Source: Streptomyces uncialis (GTDB lineage: Bacteria; Actinomycetota; Actinomycetes; Streptomycetales; Streptomycetaceae). From it: a DNA stretch of 64,000 nucleotides. The translations under genes and the position numbers were made by a program. The notes beneath the pieces were generated by a model. The model was given only the letters and a program-made list of their open reading frames with translations, was not told where the DNA came from and did no database searches. Positions 52,968-62,635 of this stretch are shown piece after piece (the first letter of the stretch is position 1; each line of letters begins with the position of its first letter). Where the stretch lies: NCBI RefSeq assembly GCF_036250755.1, contig NZ_CP109583.1, positions 8,860,001-8,924,000 on the forward strand, read 5' to 3'.

Positions 52968-52981
52968 TCCGACACCATTTC

Positions 52982-53014
52982 CCGTGCCGGGCTTCCACAC
53001 GGAGCCCGGCACGG
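52982..53014 (+). terminator. terminator hairpin after the lectin/Cna-B gene
   Basis: A 12-bp perfect stem (CCGTGCCGGGCT with AGCCCGGCACGG) and a 9-base loop, 14 bases past the stop codon. Confidence 0.75.
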
Positions 53015-53300
53015 CTGTGCCGGTCCGGGACCGCACGGCCGAAGCGCACCGCACCGCTCCCGGCCGTGACGGGTGTGCTCCTGGGGCGCCCAGGGGCCGT
53101 TGTGCCGTCTGAGTCTGTCCGGACTACGTCTGGCGTACCGCGACGAGTGCTCTACGTCGTACAGCGGTACGAGGCCCGTCGAGCGTGTGAAAGCGCTCCT
53201 AAAAGGGACCAACTCCGTTGGTTTCGGAGCGAAATGACGCTGAGTCATATGTCACCGGGTCAGGAAGCGCACAGCTTCTTGCGTATGTCGACGAGTCTGA

Positions 53301-53319
53301 TTAGGTTAGCCTTACTTTA
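53301..53319 (+). promoter_or_regulatory. iron box before the catechol siderophore operon
   Basis: TTAGGTTAGCCTTACTTTA matches the 19-bp actinobacterial iron-box consensus in about 15 positions, 18 bases before the dhbA start. Iron-dependent repression by a DmdR1/IdeR-type protein is expected. Confidence 0.75.
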
Positions 53320-53337
53320 CCGAGCGAGGGGGGATGC

Positions 53338-54120
53338 ATGTTTGCCCGGGACGGGGGAAGTACGGGCTCGGTCGCGCTGGTCACCGGGGCGGCCAGAGGG
53401 ATAGGGGCCGCCGTGGTCGACGGACTGGTCCGTGAGGGCGCGACCGTCGCCGCGGTCGACATCGACGCGGACGGTCTGAAGGATCTCGCGGAACGCTCCG
53501 GCGGAAGGGTCGTCCCCTTCACCGCCGATGTGGCCGACCCGGCCGACGTCGCCGACGTCGTCGACCGGACCGAACACGACATCGGGCCGATCGTCACCGG
53601 GGTGTCCGTCGCGGGCATCCTGCGGCCCGCACCGCTGTGCGAGACCACCGACGAGGACTGGGCGGACACCTTCTCCGTGAACACCACGGGCGCGTTCCTC
53701 GTCCTGCGTGAACTGGCCCGCCGGATGGTCCCACGAGGGCGCGGTTCCCTGGTGACCGTCGGCTCCAACGCCTCGGGCGTACCACGTACGGGCATGGGCG
53801 CCTACGCGGCCTCCAAAGCGGCGACCACCATGCTCACCCGCTGCCTCGGACTGGAGGTCGCCCGCCACGGCATCCGCTGCAACGTGGTCTCACCCGGCTC
53901 GACCGACACCCCGATGCAGCGACTGCTGTGGACGGACGAGGACGACCTCGACCGGGTGATAGCGGGCACCCCCGAACAGTTCCGGGTGGGCATACCGCTC
54001 GGGCGCATCGCCGAGCCGGCCGACATCGCCGACGCCGTGCTGTTCCTGGTCTCCGACCGGGCCCGGCACATCACCATGCAGAACCTGTTCGTCGACGGCG
54101 GCGCGACCCTGCGCGCCTGA
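53338..54120 (+). CDS. dhbA: 2,3-dihydro-2,3-dihydroxybenzoate dehydrogenase
   Basis: 260 residues, SDR family. [15 protein letters not shown] is the NAD-binding loop (residues 12-26), VNTTGAF gives the Asn, [11 protein letters not shown] the Ser, and YAASKAA the catalytic Tyr-x3-Lys. [24 protein letters not shown] is characteristic of DhbA/EntA. It oxidises 2,3-dihydro-2,3-dihydroxybenzoate to 2,3-dihydroxybenzoate with NAD. GAGGGGGG precedes the ATG. It is first in the iron-box-controlled operon; dhbC follows after 16 bases. The neighbours fix the assignment. Confidence 0.93.
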   Translation: MFARDGGSTGSVALVTGAARGIGAAVVDGLVREGATVAAVDIDADGLKDLAERSGGRVVPFTADVADPADVADVVDRTEHDIGPIVTGVSVAGILRPAPLCETTDEDWADTFSVNTTGAFLVLRELARRMVPRGRGSLVTVGSNASGVPRTGMGAYAASKAATTMLTRCLGLEVARHGIRCNVVSPGSTDTPMQRLLWTDEDDLDRVIAGTPEQFRVGIPLGRIAEPADIADAVLFLVSDRARHITMQNLFVDGGATLRA

Positions 54121-54136
54121 GGAAGGAATCGCTGAC

Positions 54137-55333
54137 GTGTCCATATCCGCGCTGGTGCGCCCGAGGCCTGTGCACCGGGCGGCCGACCTCCTGGCTGCCT
54201 ATCTGCCCGGCTCCTTATACTTCTCCTCCCCCCGGGGGACCCTGCTCGCCGACGGCGTCCACGCCCGGGTGCGGGCCGGTGGCGGGGCGCAGGCCCTCGC
54301 CGCGGCCGAGGCGCTCGACGCGGCCGCCACGGCGGGAGTGCCCGAGCCCGTCGTCGCCGGGGCCGTCGGCTTCAACCCGGCGGCGGAGACCGGCCTGGTG
54401 GTGCCCTCCGTGGTGCGGCGCGCGGACGCCCCCGCCGGGGTACGGGCCCCCGAAGCGGAGTCCGGCACCTCATGGACGATCACCCCGCGCCCCGAGTCCG
54501 CGCGCTACGCCGAAAGCGTCCGCCGCGCCCTGGAACTCATCGGCCGCGGCGACCTGCGCAAGGTCGTACTGGCCCGCGGTCTGGAACTGACCGCGGACGC
54601 CCCGGTGTGGGTGCCCGCGCTGCTGGCCCGGCTGGTGCGCGCCGACCCCGCCGCGTACGCCTTCGCCGTGGACGTCACCGCGCCCGGTGACCCCGCCCCG
54701 CGCACCCTCGTCGGAGCCAGCCCCGAACTGCTCGTGTCCCGTCGCGGCGCGACCGTGGTCGCCAACCCGCTGGCGGGCTCGGCCCCCCGGTCGGGCGACG
54801 ACGCGCTGGACCGCGAGCGGGTCGCGCGGCTGCGTGAATCGGCCAAGGACCTCGGCGAACACGCCCACACCGCGGCCCAGGTGGCCGAGGTGCTCGGCAG
54901 GTTCTGCGCCGACCTGGACGTGCCCTCGGGGCCCGAGGTGATCGGCACCCCGACCATGTGGCATCTGTCCACCCGGATCACCGGACGGCTGGCGGACCCC
55001 ACCGACCCCGCCTGTTCGGCGCTGGGACTGGCCGAGGCGCTGCACCCCACCCCCGCGGTGTGCGGTGTGCCCGCGCCCGGCGCCCTCGCCGCCATCACGG
55101 ACCTGGAACCGCAGGCCCGCGGCTACTACGCGGGGATGGTCGGCTGGACCGGCCTCGACGGCGACGGCGAGTGGGCGGTGACGATACGCAGCGCCGAGGT
55201 GTGCGACCGGACCGTGCGGCTGTTCGCCGGGGCCGGGATCGTCGCGGGCTCGGACCCCGCCGCCGAACTGGCCGAGACCGGGGCGAAGTTCCGCACGCTG
55301 CTGCGTGCCCTCGGCGTGGAGGACATGGCATGA
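54137..55333 (+). CDS. dhbC: isochorismate synthase
   Basis: 398 residues of the chorismate-binding family. It converts chorismate to isochorismate, the first committed step to 2,3-dihydroxybenzoate. Key parts are [53 protein letters not shown] (with the conserved Ala in PLAGS), [39 protein letters not shown] and [20 protein letters not shown] 54137 follows AAGGA. The stop overlaps the dhbE start (ATGA). Confidence 0.93.
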   Translation: MSISALVRPRPVHRAADLLAAYLPGSLYFSSPRGTLLADGVHARVRAGGGAQALAAAEALDAAATAGVPEPVVAGAVGFNPAAETGLVVPSVVRRADAPAGVRAPEAESGTSWTITPRPESARYAESVRRALELIGRGDLRKVVLARGLELTADAPVWVPALLARLVRADPAAYAFAVDVTAPGDPAPRTLVGASPELLVSRRGATVVANPLAGSAPRSGDDALDRERVARLRESAKDLGEHAHTAAQVAEVLGRFCADLDVPSGPEVIGTPTMWHLSTRITGRLADPTDPACSALGLAEALHPTPAVCGVPAPGALAAITDLEPQARGYYAGMVGWTGLDGDGEWAVTIRSAEVCDRTVRLFAGAGIVAGSDPAAELAETGAKFRTLLRALGVEDMA

Positions 55334-56937
55334 CCGTGGACCATGTGCCCTGGCCGCCGGACACCGCCGCGCGCTACCGGGCGTCGGGCCACTGGCGCGG
55401 ACAGACCTTCGGGGCGCTCCTCACCTCGCTGGCCGCCGCGTACCCGGACCGGACCGCCGTCGTCGGCGGGGACACCCGCTGGAGCTTCGCCGAGCTGGAC
55501 GAGCGGGCCCACCGGATCGCGGCGGGACTGGTCGGCGCCGGGTTCGCGCCCGGTGAACGGATCGTGCTGCAACTGCCCAACATCCCCGAGTTCCTGCCGG
55601 TGGTGTTCGGGATGTGGCGCGCCGGGGTGCTGCCGGTGTTCGCGCTGCCCGCGCACCGGCGCAGCGAGCTGCGGCACTTCGCCGCGCACAGCGAGGCCGC
55701 CGCCGTCATCACCGTCGGCGAGCACGAGCGGCACGACCACGCCGCGACCGCCCGCGCCGTCGCGTCCGAGGTGGACTCCCTGCGGCGGGTACTGGTGGTC
55801 GGCTCGGACGAGTTCGCCGGCCTGGCCGCGACCGCGCCGCGCGAACTGCCCGACCCCGACCCGCAGGGGGTGGCGTTCCTCCAGCTGTCCGGCGGGAGCA
55901 CCGGGCTGGCGAAGCTGATCCCGCGCACCCACGACGACTACCTCTACAGCGTCCGGGAGAGCGCCCGGATCTGCGGGCTGCGCCCGGACAGCGTGTACCT
56001 GGCCGCACTGCCCGTGTCGCACAACTTCCCGCTCAGCTCACCGGGGGTGCTGGGCGCGCTCCACGCGGGCGCGGCCACGGTCATGGCGCCCCGGCCGGAC
56101 GCGGACACCGCGTTCCGGCTGATCCAGGACGAACGGGTCACGATCACCGGGGTGGTGCCGCCGCTGGCCGCCGCGTGGGTGCAGGCCGCGGCCCGCACCG
56201 ACCGTGATCTGTCCTCCCTGGAGGTCCTGCTGGTCGGCGGCGCCAAATGCGGGCGCGAACTCGCCGAGCGGATCGGCCCCGCGCTGGGCTGCCGTCTTCA
56301 GCAGGTGTTCGGGATGGCCGAGGGCCTGGTCTGCTACACCCGCCTCGACGACCCCGAGGAGACCGTGCTCACCACCCAGGGCCGCCCCATCTCCTCCGAC
56401 GACGAGATCCGCGTCGTCGACCCGGACACCGGCGCCGAGGTGGCACCGGGCGGCACCGGCGCCCTGCTCACCCGGGGTCCCTACACGATCCGCGGCTACT
56501 ACCGCGCCGTCGAGCACAACGCCACCGCGTTCACCGCGGACGGCTTCTACCGCACCGGTGACCTGGTGCGCCGTACGCCCTCGGGGCAGCTGGAGGTCGT
56601 CGGCCGGGTCAAGGAGCAGATCAACCGGGGCGGCGAGAAGATCGCCGCCGAAGAGGTCGAGAACCATCTGATGGCGCACCCAGCCGTGCTCGACGCCGCC
56701 GTCGTCGCGGTGCCCGACACCTACCTCGGTGAGCGGACCTGTGCCTATGTCGTGCCCGCCGAGGGCGCGTCGCCCACCGGCCGCGAGCTGCGCGCCTTCG
56801 TGCGGGAGCGCGGGATCGCGGCGTTCAAGGTGCCGGACCTGGTCCAGGTCGTCGGGGAGTTCCCGGTGACCGGCGTCGGCAAGACCAGCAAGCGCGAGCT
56901 GAGAGCGGCACTGGCCGCGCTCGCGAAGAAGGAGTGA
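55330..56937 (+). CDS. dhbE: 2,3-dihydroxybenzoate-AMP ligase
   Basis: 535 residues, a stand-alone adenylation enzyme. It activates 2,3-dihydroxybenzoate with ATP and loads it on the aryl carrier protein. Core motifs are [19 protein letters not shown] (A3), [17 protein letters not shown], the substrate-binding region [38 protein letters not shown] (A5), [10 protein letters not shown] (A7), [18 protein letters not shown] (A8) and [10 protein letters not shown] (A10 Lys). NF, the start of the DHB pocket (usually HNFP), is seen. The ATG overlaps the dhbC stop, and dhbB starts within its stop. Confidence 0.94.
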   Translation: MTVDHVPWPPDTAARYRASGHWRGQTFGALLTSLAAAYPDRTAVVGGDTRWSFAELDERAHRIAAGLVGAGFAPGERIVLQLPNIPEFLPVVFGMWRAGVLPVFALPAHRRSELRHFAAHSEAAAVITVGEHERHDHAATARAVASEVDSLRRVLVVGSDEFAGLAATAPRELPDPDPQGVAFLQLSGGSTGLAKLIPRTHDDYLYSVRESARICGLRPDSVYLAALPVSHNFPLSSPGVLGALHAGAATVMAPRPDADTAFRLIQDERVTITGVVPPLAAAWVQAAARTDRDLSSLEVLLVGGAKCGRELAERIGPALGCRLQQVFGMAEGLVCYTRLDDPEETVLTTQGRPISSDDEIRVVDPDTGAEVAPGGTGALLTRGPYTIRGYYRAVEHNATAFTADGFYRTGDLVRRTPSGQLEVVGRVKEQINRGGEKIAAEEVENHLMAHPAVLDAAVVAVPDTYLGERTCAYVVPAEGASPTGRELRAFVRERGIAAFKVPDLVQVVGEFPVTGVGKTSKRELRAALAALAKKE

Positions 56938-57614
56938 TGAGTGTGTCCCTGCCCCAGATCCGGCCCTATCAGCTGCCCGTGGCCGCGGAACTGCCCAGGG
57001 GACGGGTGCGGTGGACGCCCGATCCGGCCCGCGCCGCCCTGCTGGTCCACGACATGCAGCGCTACTTCCTCGCGCCGTACGCCGGGGCCCCGGTGCCCGA
57101 GGCCACCGCGAACATCGCACGGCTGGCGGACGCGGCCCGTGAGCGGGGGATCCCGGTGTTCTACACCGCGCAGCCCGGCAGGCAGGCCGCCGAGGACCGC
57201 GGACTGCTCACCGAGTTCTGGGGCGACGGCATCGGCGCGGTGATCGACTCCGACCCCCGGGCCGCGGACATCGTCCCCGAGCTCGCCCCGGCCGAGTCCG
57301 ACACCGTCCTCGCCAAATGGCGTTACAGCGCCTTCCAGCGCAGCTCGTTCGCCGAACTGCTGGGGGCGCTGGGCCGCGACCAGCTGCTGATCACGGGTGT
57401 GTACGCGCACATCGGCTGCCAGGCCACCGCCGTCGAGGCGTTCATGCGTGACGTCCAGCCCTTCCTGGTGGCCGACGCCGTCGCCGACTTCTCCCGCGAA
57501 CGCCACGACCAGGCCTGCGAGTACGTCGCCCAGCGCTGCGGTGTGGTGACCACGACGGCCGACGCCCTGGCCGCGCTGTCGGCGGCCCCGGTCCCCGCGG
57601 GAGCCGCACGATGA
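56937..57614 (+). CDS. dhbB: isochorismatase (single domain)
   Basis: 225 residues. It hydrolyses the vinyl ether of isochorismate to 2,3-dihydro-2,3-dihydroxybenzoate plus pyruvate. Catalytic residues of the family are Asp39 in [10 protein letters not shown], Lys127 in [10 protein letters not shown] and Cys161 in [14 protein letters not shown]. EntB and many DhbB proteins carry an aryl carrier domain at the C terminus. Here the protein ends before it, and a separate carrier gene follows. AAGGAG precedes the ATG; the start overlaps the dhbE stop by one base. Confidence 0.93.
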   Translation: MSVSLPQIRPYQLPVAAELPRGRVRWTPDPARAALLVHDMQRYFLAPYAGAPVPEATANIARLADAARERGIPVFYTAQPGRQAAEDRGLLTEFWGDGIGAVIDSDPRAADIVPELAPAESDTVLAKWRYSAFQRSSFAELLGALGRDQLLITGVYAHIGCQATAVEAFMRDVQPFLVADAVADFSRERHDQACEYVAQRCGVVTTTADALAALSAAPVPAGAAR

Positions 57615-57850
57615 GCGTGAGCCTGACGCCCGAGCGGGTCCGCGCCGATGTCGCGGAGGTGCTGGGCTGCGACCCCGCCGCGATCGGCCCCGAGGACGAC
57701 CTGGTCGACTCCGGCCTGGACTCGATGCGGATGATGACCCTCGTCGAGCGCTGGCGCGCGGCGGGAGCGGTCACGCTGGAGTTCCCCGACCTGGCCGAGC
57801 GGCCCGAACTGGCCCACTGGACGGCGATCCTGACGGGCGGCACCGCATGA
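57611..57850 (+). CDS. stand-alone aryl carrier protein
   Basis: 79 residues, acidic and helical. The phosphopantetheine site is [12 protein letters not shown] with Ser38. It carries the 2,3-dihydroxybenzoyl thioester from DhbE to the NRPS condensation domain. In most catechol systems this domain is fused to the isochorismatase. Here it is a separate gene starting in the dhbB stop (ATGA). Its own stop overlaps the next start in the same way. Confidence 0.9.
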   Translation: MSVSLTPERVRADVAEVLGCDPAAIGPEDDLVDSGLDSMRMMTLVERWRAAGAVTLEFPDLAERPELAHWTAILTGGTA

Positions 57851-58695
57851 CCCGGACCGACCACCGGCACCGGCACCTGGAACGGATCGCGGAGGTCCTG
57901 GAGGGCCGGGAAGCCGAGAAGGTGGGCTATCCGATCCGGGTCCGGCAGACCGAGGTCGTGCGTACCGCCAGGGTCGGCGCGGGTCTGCTGCGGGTGACCC
58001 TGGGCGGCGCGGGCGCCGAGGGCTTCGAGGCCCACGCGCCCGACGAACACGTGAAGCTCATCTTCCCCGGCCCGGACGGCTCGCTCAGGCTGCCCGAACA
58101 GGACGGGGCGATGCTGCGCTGGCCGCGGCCCGCACCCGTCTCACGCGAGTACACCGTGCGCCGCTACGACCCGGTCGCGCGCGAGATCGACATCGACATC
58201 GCGCCGCACGAGGGCGGCCTCGCGTCCGACTGGGCGCGCGCGGTGCGGCCGGGCGCGGTCGTGCATGTCGCCGGGCCGCCCGGCGGACTGATCGTGCCGC
58301 ACGCCTACGACCGCTATCTGTTCGCGGGCGACATCACGGCGCTGCCCGCGATCGCGCGCTGGCTGGAGGAACTGCCCCGCGACGCCCGCGGCTGGGCGTT
58401 CGTCGAGGTCACCGGCGCGGCCGAGGAGATCGCGCTGTCCGGACCCGACGGGGTCGAGGTGCGCTGGCTGCACCGGGGCGGGCGGCCCGTGGGCACCGGC
58501 GACGCGCTCGCGCGGGCCGTGACCGCGGTGACCGTGCCCGACGGCGAACGGCTCTACGTATGGGTCGCGGGGGAGGCGGGGCAGATCAAACCGCTGCGCC
58601 GCTGGGTCCGTGACGATCTGCGGCTGGAGAAGGCCGACCACGACATCACCGGCTACTGGAAGCGCGGCGTCGCGGACTTCGACGACGACCACTGA
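57847..58695 (+). CDS. siderophore-interacting protein (FAD-dependent ferric reductase)
   Basis: 282 residues of the ViuB/YqjH-like SIP family. The FAD-binding part has [18 protein letters not shown] and [19 protein letters not shown], with GPPGGLIVP. The NAD(P)H part has [20 protein letters not shown], and the C-terminal [20 protein letters not shown] and ITGYWKRG are diagnostic. It reduces ferric siderophore in the cytoplasm to release iron. The start overlaps the carrier-protein stop. Confidence 0.9.
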   Translation: MTRTDHRHRHLERIAEVLEGREAEKVGYPIRVRQTEVVRTARVGAGLLRVTLGGAGAEGFEAHAPDEHVKLIFPGPDGSLRLPEQDGAMLRWPRPAPVSREYTVRRYDPVAREIDIDIAPHEGGLASDWARAVRPGAVVHVAGPPGGLIVPHAYDRYLFAGDITALPAIARWLEELPRDARGWAFVEVTGAAEEIALSGPDGVEVRWLHRGGRPVGTGDALARAVTAVTVPDGERLYVWVAGEAGQIKPLRRWVRDDLRLEKADHDITGYWKRGVADFDDDH

Positions 58696-58836
58696 GCCCC
58701 GGCGGCCCCGGCCGCGCGGACCGCGACGACCCAGGGGGCCGGGACACCCACGTCCCGCCCCCGTCCGTCCCGCCCGACAGTCCGTCAGGAAGCCGTCGGG
58801 CAGGACGAGTTCTCTCTCATATCAAGGAGTTTGCGC

Positions 58837-59841
58837 ATGTTCATGAACAGATCAACGGGTCTGGCCGGTGCCCTGGCCCTCTCCCTGGCCCTGACCGGCT
58901 GCGGAGCGTCGGACGACGGGAAGGACTCGGACGCCAAGGACGGCAAGGGCAAGACCCGGGTGTTCACCGCCGACAACGGCAAGATCACCATCCCCGTCGA
59001 CCCCCAGCGCGTGGTCGCCACCGGGTACGCCGTGCCCGTCCTGGTCGAGGCCGGCGCCCCGCTCGTCGGGATCTCGTCGTGGAAGCGCGGCGAACCGATG
59101 ATGGGCGAGAAGGAGCTGGCCGCCTACAAGAAGCTCCCCAAGGTCGCGGGCGAGCTGGCGGCCGAGACCAACTACGAGGCCATCGCCGAGGCCGACCCGG
59201 ACCTGATCGTCATCGGCGTGCCCGCCCCCGTCCTCGGCGACATCGACGTGAAGCGGCTGGAGTCCATCGCCCCGGTCGTCGCGATCGGCCCGACCATCCC
59301 GTCCGCGTGGCGCGACCTGTCCCTCAAGCAGTCCGACGCGGCCGGCGCGCTGGAGAAGTTCAACTCCGTGAAGACCGCGTACGAGGCCAAGGCCACCGGA
59401 CTCGCCGAGAAGTACAAGGACGTACTGCCCGGACTCAAGCTGGGTCACGTCGGCGCCTACGGCGAGGTCGCCAAGGGCACCTTCCAGCGCGAGTTCAACG
59501 GCTCCTGGGGCACCAACATCGCGGAGGACCTCGGCGCGAAGTACTACGGCAAGGTCAAGGAGCCCGGACCCGGCTCGCGCGCCGTCAGCGAGTACCCGTC
59601 CATCGAGGAACTCCCCGCCGCGTTCCGCGAGGCCGACGTCATCACCTACTCGGTCCAGGCCGACGGCAGCGTGCCCGAGCCGGTGAAGTACGCCATGGAC
59701 TCCAAGCTGTGGAAGAACCTGCCCGCGGTCAAGGCCGGGAAGACCATCCCGCTCGGCTACACCGAGGCCGCGACCTACGGACAGGCCACCCAGACCCTGG
59801 ACGTGCTCGACAAGGCGTTCGCGCCGCTGCTGGACCGGTGA
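58837..59841 (+). CDS. ferric-siderophore ABC transporter substrate-binding lipoprotein
   Basis: 334 residues. AAGGAG sits seven bases before the ATG. Lipobox LTGC puts the lipidated Cys at 22. The FepB-type fold shows IPVDPQRVVATGYAVPVLVEAG, AIAEADPDLIVIG, RLESIAPVVAIG and the C-lobe WKNLPAVKAGKTIPLGYTEA. It captures the ferric siderophore at the membrane. It is the first gene after a 141-base gap in the operon, where an internal promoter is possible, though no iron box is evident. Its stop overlaps the first permease start. Confidence 0.92.
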   Translation: MFMNRSTGLAGALALSLALTGCGASDDGKDSDAKDGKGKTRVFTADNGKITIPVDPQRVVATGYAVPVLVEAGAPLVGISSWKRGEPMMGEKELAAYKKLPKVAGELAAETNYEAIAEADPDLIVIGVPAPVLGDIDVKRLESIAPVVAIGPTIPSAWRDLSLKQSDAAGALEKFNSVKTAYEAKATGLAEKYKDVLPGLKLGHVGAYGEVAKGTFQREFNGSWGTNIAEDLGAKYYGKVKEPGPGSRAVSEYPSIEELPAAFREADVITYSVQADGSVPEPVKYAMDSKLWKNLPAVKAGKTIPLGYTEAATYGQATQTLDVLDKAFAPLLDR

Positions 59842-60860
59842 CCGCCGCAGACCACGCGCCCCGGACGGTGGGAACCCGGCGGGCCGTGCCGCAGGCCGGC
59901 ATCCTCGTCGGCGGACTGGTGCTGCTGGCGGCGGTCGCCGTGCTCAGCATCGGCGTCGGCGCCCGCCCGGTCCCGCCCGCCGAGGTCGTCCGGGCCCTGG
60001 TCGACTTCCAGGGCACCGACGACCACATCACCGTCCGCGATGTCCGGGCCCCCCGCGCGCTGCTGGCCGTCGCGGTGGGCGCCGCGCTGGCGGTGGCGGG
60101 CGCCCTGATCCAGACGCTCGCCCGCAACCCGCTGGCCGAGCCCGGCATCCTCGGGGTCACCGCGGGCGCCGGGTTCGCCATCACCGTCGGCTCGGCCCTC
60201 GGCCTGGCCGCCGGACAGGCGGGCGAGCTGGGCTTCGCGATCATCGGCTCGGTGCTCGCGGCACTGCTCGTCGCCGCGGTCGGACGTCGCTCACCGCTGC
60301 GCCTGGTACTCACCGGCGTCGCGCTGACCGCCGTCCTGAGCGGTGTCGCCCTCGGTATGCGGCTGATGCTCCCGGACGTCTTCGACGCCTACCGCTTCTG
60401 GTCCGTCGGCTCGCTGGCGGCCCGCGAACAGGCGCCGCTGACACTGCCGCTGGCCGCGATCGCGGTGTGCCTGTCCGGCGCGCTGCTGCTGAGCCGGTCG
60501 CTCAACGCCCTGAGCCTGGGGGAGAGCGTCGCCCACACCCTGGGCGCCGGGGTGAACCGGGTACGGGCCGTCGCGCTGGTACTGATCACCGTGCTCAGCG
60601 GGGCGGCCACGGCGGTGGCCGGCCCGATCCTGTTCGTCGGACTGATCGTGCCGCACCTGGTCCGCCGGCCCGCGGCGGGCTCGGTGCCGTGGCTGATGCT
60701 CTACACGATGGTCCTCGGGCCGATCCTGCTGCTGATCGCCGACATGGGATCACGGGTGCTGCTGCCCACCGGCGAGGTGCCGGTGGCCATCGTCACCGCC
60801 TTCCTGGGCGGCCCCATGCTGATCTGGGCCGTCCGCCGCTACGGCGCGGGATCGCTGTGA
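59838..60860 (+). CDS. FecCD-type iron-siderophore permease, subunit 1
   Basis: 340 residues with about nine to ten membrane helices. FecCD hallmarks include RAPRALLAVAVGAALAVAGAL, QTLARNPLAEPGILGVTAGA, SLNALSLGESVAHTLG (the coupling region), AGPILFVGLIVPHLVRR and GEVPVAIVTAFLGGPMLIWA. Together with subunit 2 and the ATPase it forms the importer. GTG overlaps the preceding stop as GTGA. Confidence 0.92.
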   Translation: MTAADHAPRTVGTRRAVPQAGILVGGLVLLAAVAVLSIGVGARPVPPAEVVRALVDFQGTDDHITVRDVRAPRALLAVAVGAALAVAGALIQTLARNPLAEPGILGVTAGAGFAITVGSALGLAAGQAGELGFAIIGSVLAALLVAAVGRRSPLRLVLTGVALTAVLSGVALGMRLMLPDVFDAYRFWSVGSLAAREQAPLTLPLAAIAVCLSGALLLSRSLNALSLGESVAHTLGAGVNRVRAVALVLITVLSGAATAVAGPILFVGLIVPHLVRRPAAGSVPWLMLYTMVLGPILLLIADMGSRVLLPTGEVPVAIVTAFLGGPMLIWAVRRYGAGSL

Positions 60861-61852
60861 GCGCCCTCGGAGTGCGGGCCGAACCCCGCACCCTCGTCCT
60901 CGTCGCGGTAATGGTCTCCGCGCTGCTGGGACTCGGCCTGCTCGGGCTGTGCTACGGCGCGTCCTGGTCGTCGCCGGGCGAGGTGCTCGCCGCCCTGACC
61001 GGCACGGAACGCTCCGTGGTGATCCTGGAATGGCGGCTGCCACGGGTCCTCGCCGGACTCGTCTTCGGCGCCGCGCTCGGTGTCGCCGGGGCCATCTTCC
61101 AGAACCTCACCCGCAACCCGATGGGCAGCCCCGACGTCATCGGCCTCGACGCGGGCGCCTACACCGGCGCCCTGGTCGCCATCACCGTACTGTCGGGCGC
61201 CTCCGCGCAACTGGCCGTCGGCTCCGTGCTCGGCGGGCTCGTCGTCGCGGCCCTGATCTACGTCCTCTCGTTCGACCGGGGATTCTCCGGGCTGCGACTG
61301 GTGGTGATCGGTATCGCCGTCAACGCGATGGTCACCGCGATCAACTCCTGGATCGTGCTGCGCGCCGAACTGGAGGTCGCGATCGCCGCGGTCGGCTGGA
61401 GCGCGGGCTCGCTCAACGGCGTCGGCTGGCCCGACCTGTGGATACCGTTCTCCGTCATCGCCGTCCTGCTGATCCTCATGGCCGCCCGCGCGCACGCCAT
61501 GCACCAGGCATCGCTCGGCGACGCGATCGCGGTCACCACCGGCGTCGGACTCGACCGGCTGCGCCTGCTGATGGTCCTCGTCGGCGTCGGCTGCACCGCC
61601 ACGGTCACCGCGGTGGCCGGACCGATCGCCTTCATCGCCCTCGCCGCCCCGCAGATCGGCCGCAGGCTCGCGGGCGCCGCCGGGGTACCGCTGCTCCCCG
61701 CCGCGCTCACCGGCGCGGTCCTGCTCCAAGGCGCCGATCTGCTCGCCCAGATGCTGCTGGCGCCCGTCGCGCTGCCCGTCGGCGTGGTGAGCACCGCGAT
61801 CGGCGGCTGCTACCTGATATGGCTGCTGACCAAGGAAGTGAGGCGAGCGTGA
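60857..61852 (+). CDS. FecCD-type iron-siderophore permease, subunit 2
   Basis: 331 residues with the same hydrophobic layout as subunit 1: EWRLPRVLAGLVFGAALGVAG, LTRNPMGSPDVIGLDAGAYTG, AHAMHQASLGDAIAVTTGV, AGPIAFIALAAPQIGRR and ALPVGVVSTAIGGCYLIWLL. It forms the heterodimeric channel with subunit 1. GTG overlaps the previous stop (GTGA), and its stop overlaps the ATPase start. Confidence 0.92.
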   Translation: MSALGVRAEPRTLVLVAVMVSALLGLGLLGLCYGASWSSPGEVLAALTGTERSVVILEWRLPRVLAGLVFGAALGVAGAIFQNLTRNPMGSPDVIGLDAGAYTGALVAITVLSGASAQLAVGSVLGGLVVAALIYVLSFDRGFSGLRLVVIGIAVNAMVTAINSWIVLRAELEVAIAAVGWSAGSLNGVGWPDLWIPFSVIAVLLILMAARAHAMHQASLGDAIAVTTGVGLDRLRLLMVLVGVGCTATVTAVAGPIAFIALAAPQIGRRLAGAAGVPLLPAALTGAVLLQGADLLAQMLLAPVALPVGVVSTAIGGCYLIWLLTKEVRRA

Positions 61853-62634
61853 CCGCACGCCTGACCGCGCGGGACATCACCCTGCGCTACGGAGACCGGG
61901 TGGTGTCCACACGGCTGAGCCTCGACGTCCCCGACGGCGCGTTCACCGCCATCGTGGGCCCCAACGCCTGTGGAAAATCCACCCTGCTGCGCGCCTTCGT
62001 CCGGCTGCTGCGCCCCGACACCGGGCAGGTACGGCTCGACGGCCGGGAGGTCGGCGCCTACGCGCCCAAGGCACTGGCCAAGCAACTCGGCTTCCTGCCG
62101 CAGGACCCGCTGGCCCCCGAGGACATCTTGGTCCGGCAACTCGTCGGCCGGGGACGCTTCCCCCACCAGTCGCTGCTGGCCCTGTGGTCACCGCACGACG
62201 AGGAGGCCGTCACCGGGGCGATGGACGCCGCGGGCGTCACCGACCTCGCCGACCGGCCCGTGCAGGAACTGTCCGGCGGACAGCGGCAACGCGTGTGGAT
62301 CGCCATGGTCCTCGCCCAGGAGACGCCCTGTCTGCTGCTCGACGAACCGACGTCGTTCCTGGACATCACCCACCAGTACCAACTGCTCGGCCTGCTCGCC
62401 CGGCTGCGCGACCAGGGCCGCACGGTGATCGCCGTCCTGCACGACATCAACCAGGCATGCCGGTTCGCCGACCACCTGGTCGCCATGAAGGACGGCCGGG
62501 TGGTCGCCGAGGGTGTCCCCGCCGACATCGTGGACGCCGTGCTGATCAAGGACGTGTTCGACCTGCCGAGCGTCATCGTCCCCGACCCGGTGACCGATAC
62601 GCCGATGGTCGTCCCCACACTTCAAGGAGAGTAA
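61849..62634 (+). CDS. iron-siderophore ABC transporter ATPase
   Basis: 261 residues of the FepC/FhuC family. Walker A is GPNACGKST (37-45), the Q-loop is LGFLPQDP, the ABC signature LSGGQRQRVWIAMVLAQ begins at about 141, Walker B LLLDEPTSFLD at about 163, and the H-loop is VLHDINQACRFAD. It powers uptake of the ferric siderophore. GTG overlaps the permease stop. Confidence 0.93.
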   Translation: MTARLTARDITLRYGDRVVSTRLSLDVPDGAFTAIVGPNACGKSTLLRAFVRLLRPDTGQVRLDGREVGAYAPKALAKQLGFLPQDPLAPEDILVRQLVGRGRFPHQSLLALWSPHDEEAVTGAMDAAGVTDLADRPVQELSGGQRQRVWIAMVLAQETPCLLLDEPTSFLDITHQYQLLGLLARLRDQGRTVIAVLHDINQACRFADHLVAMKDGRVVAEGVPADIVDAVLIKDVFDLPSVIVPDPVTDTPMVVPTLQGE

Positions 62635-62635
62635 G

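Larger units (their letters stand above)
52968..53337. other. intergenic region: terminator, then the siderophore operon promoter
   Basis: 370 bases. The left end carries the hairpin at 52982-53014 and the right end the iron box at 53301-53319. Between them no coding signal is seen. Confidence 0.6.
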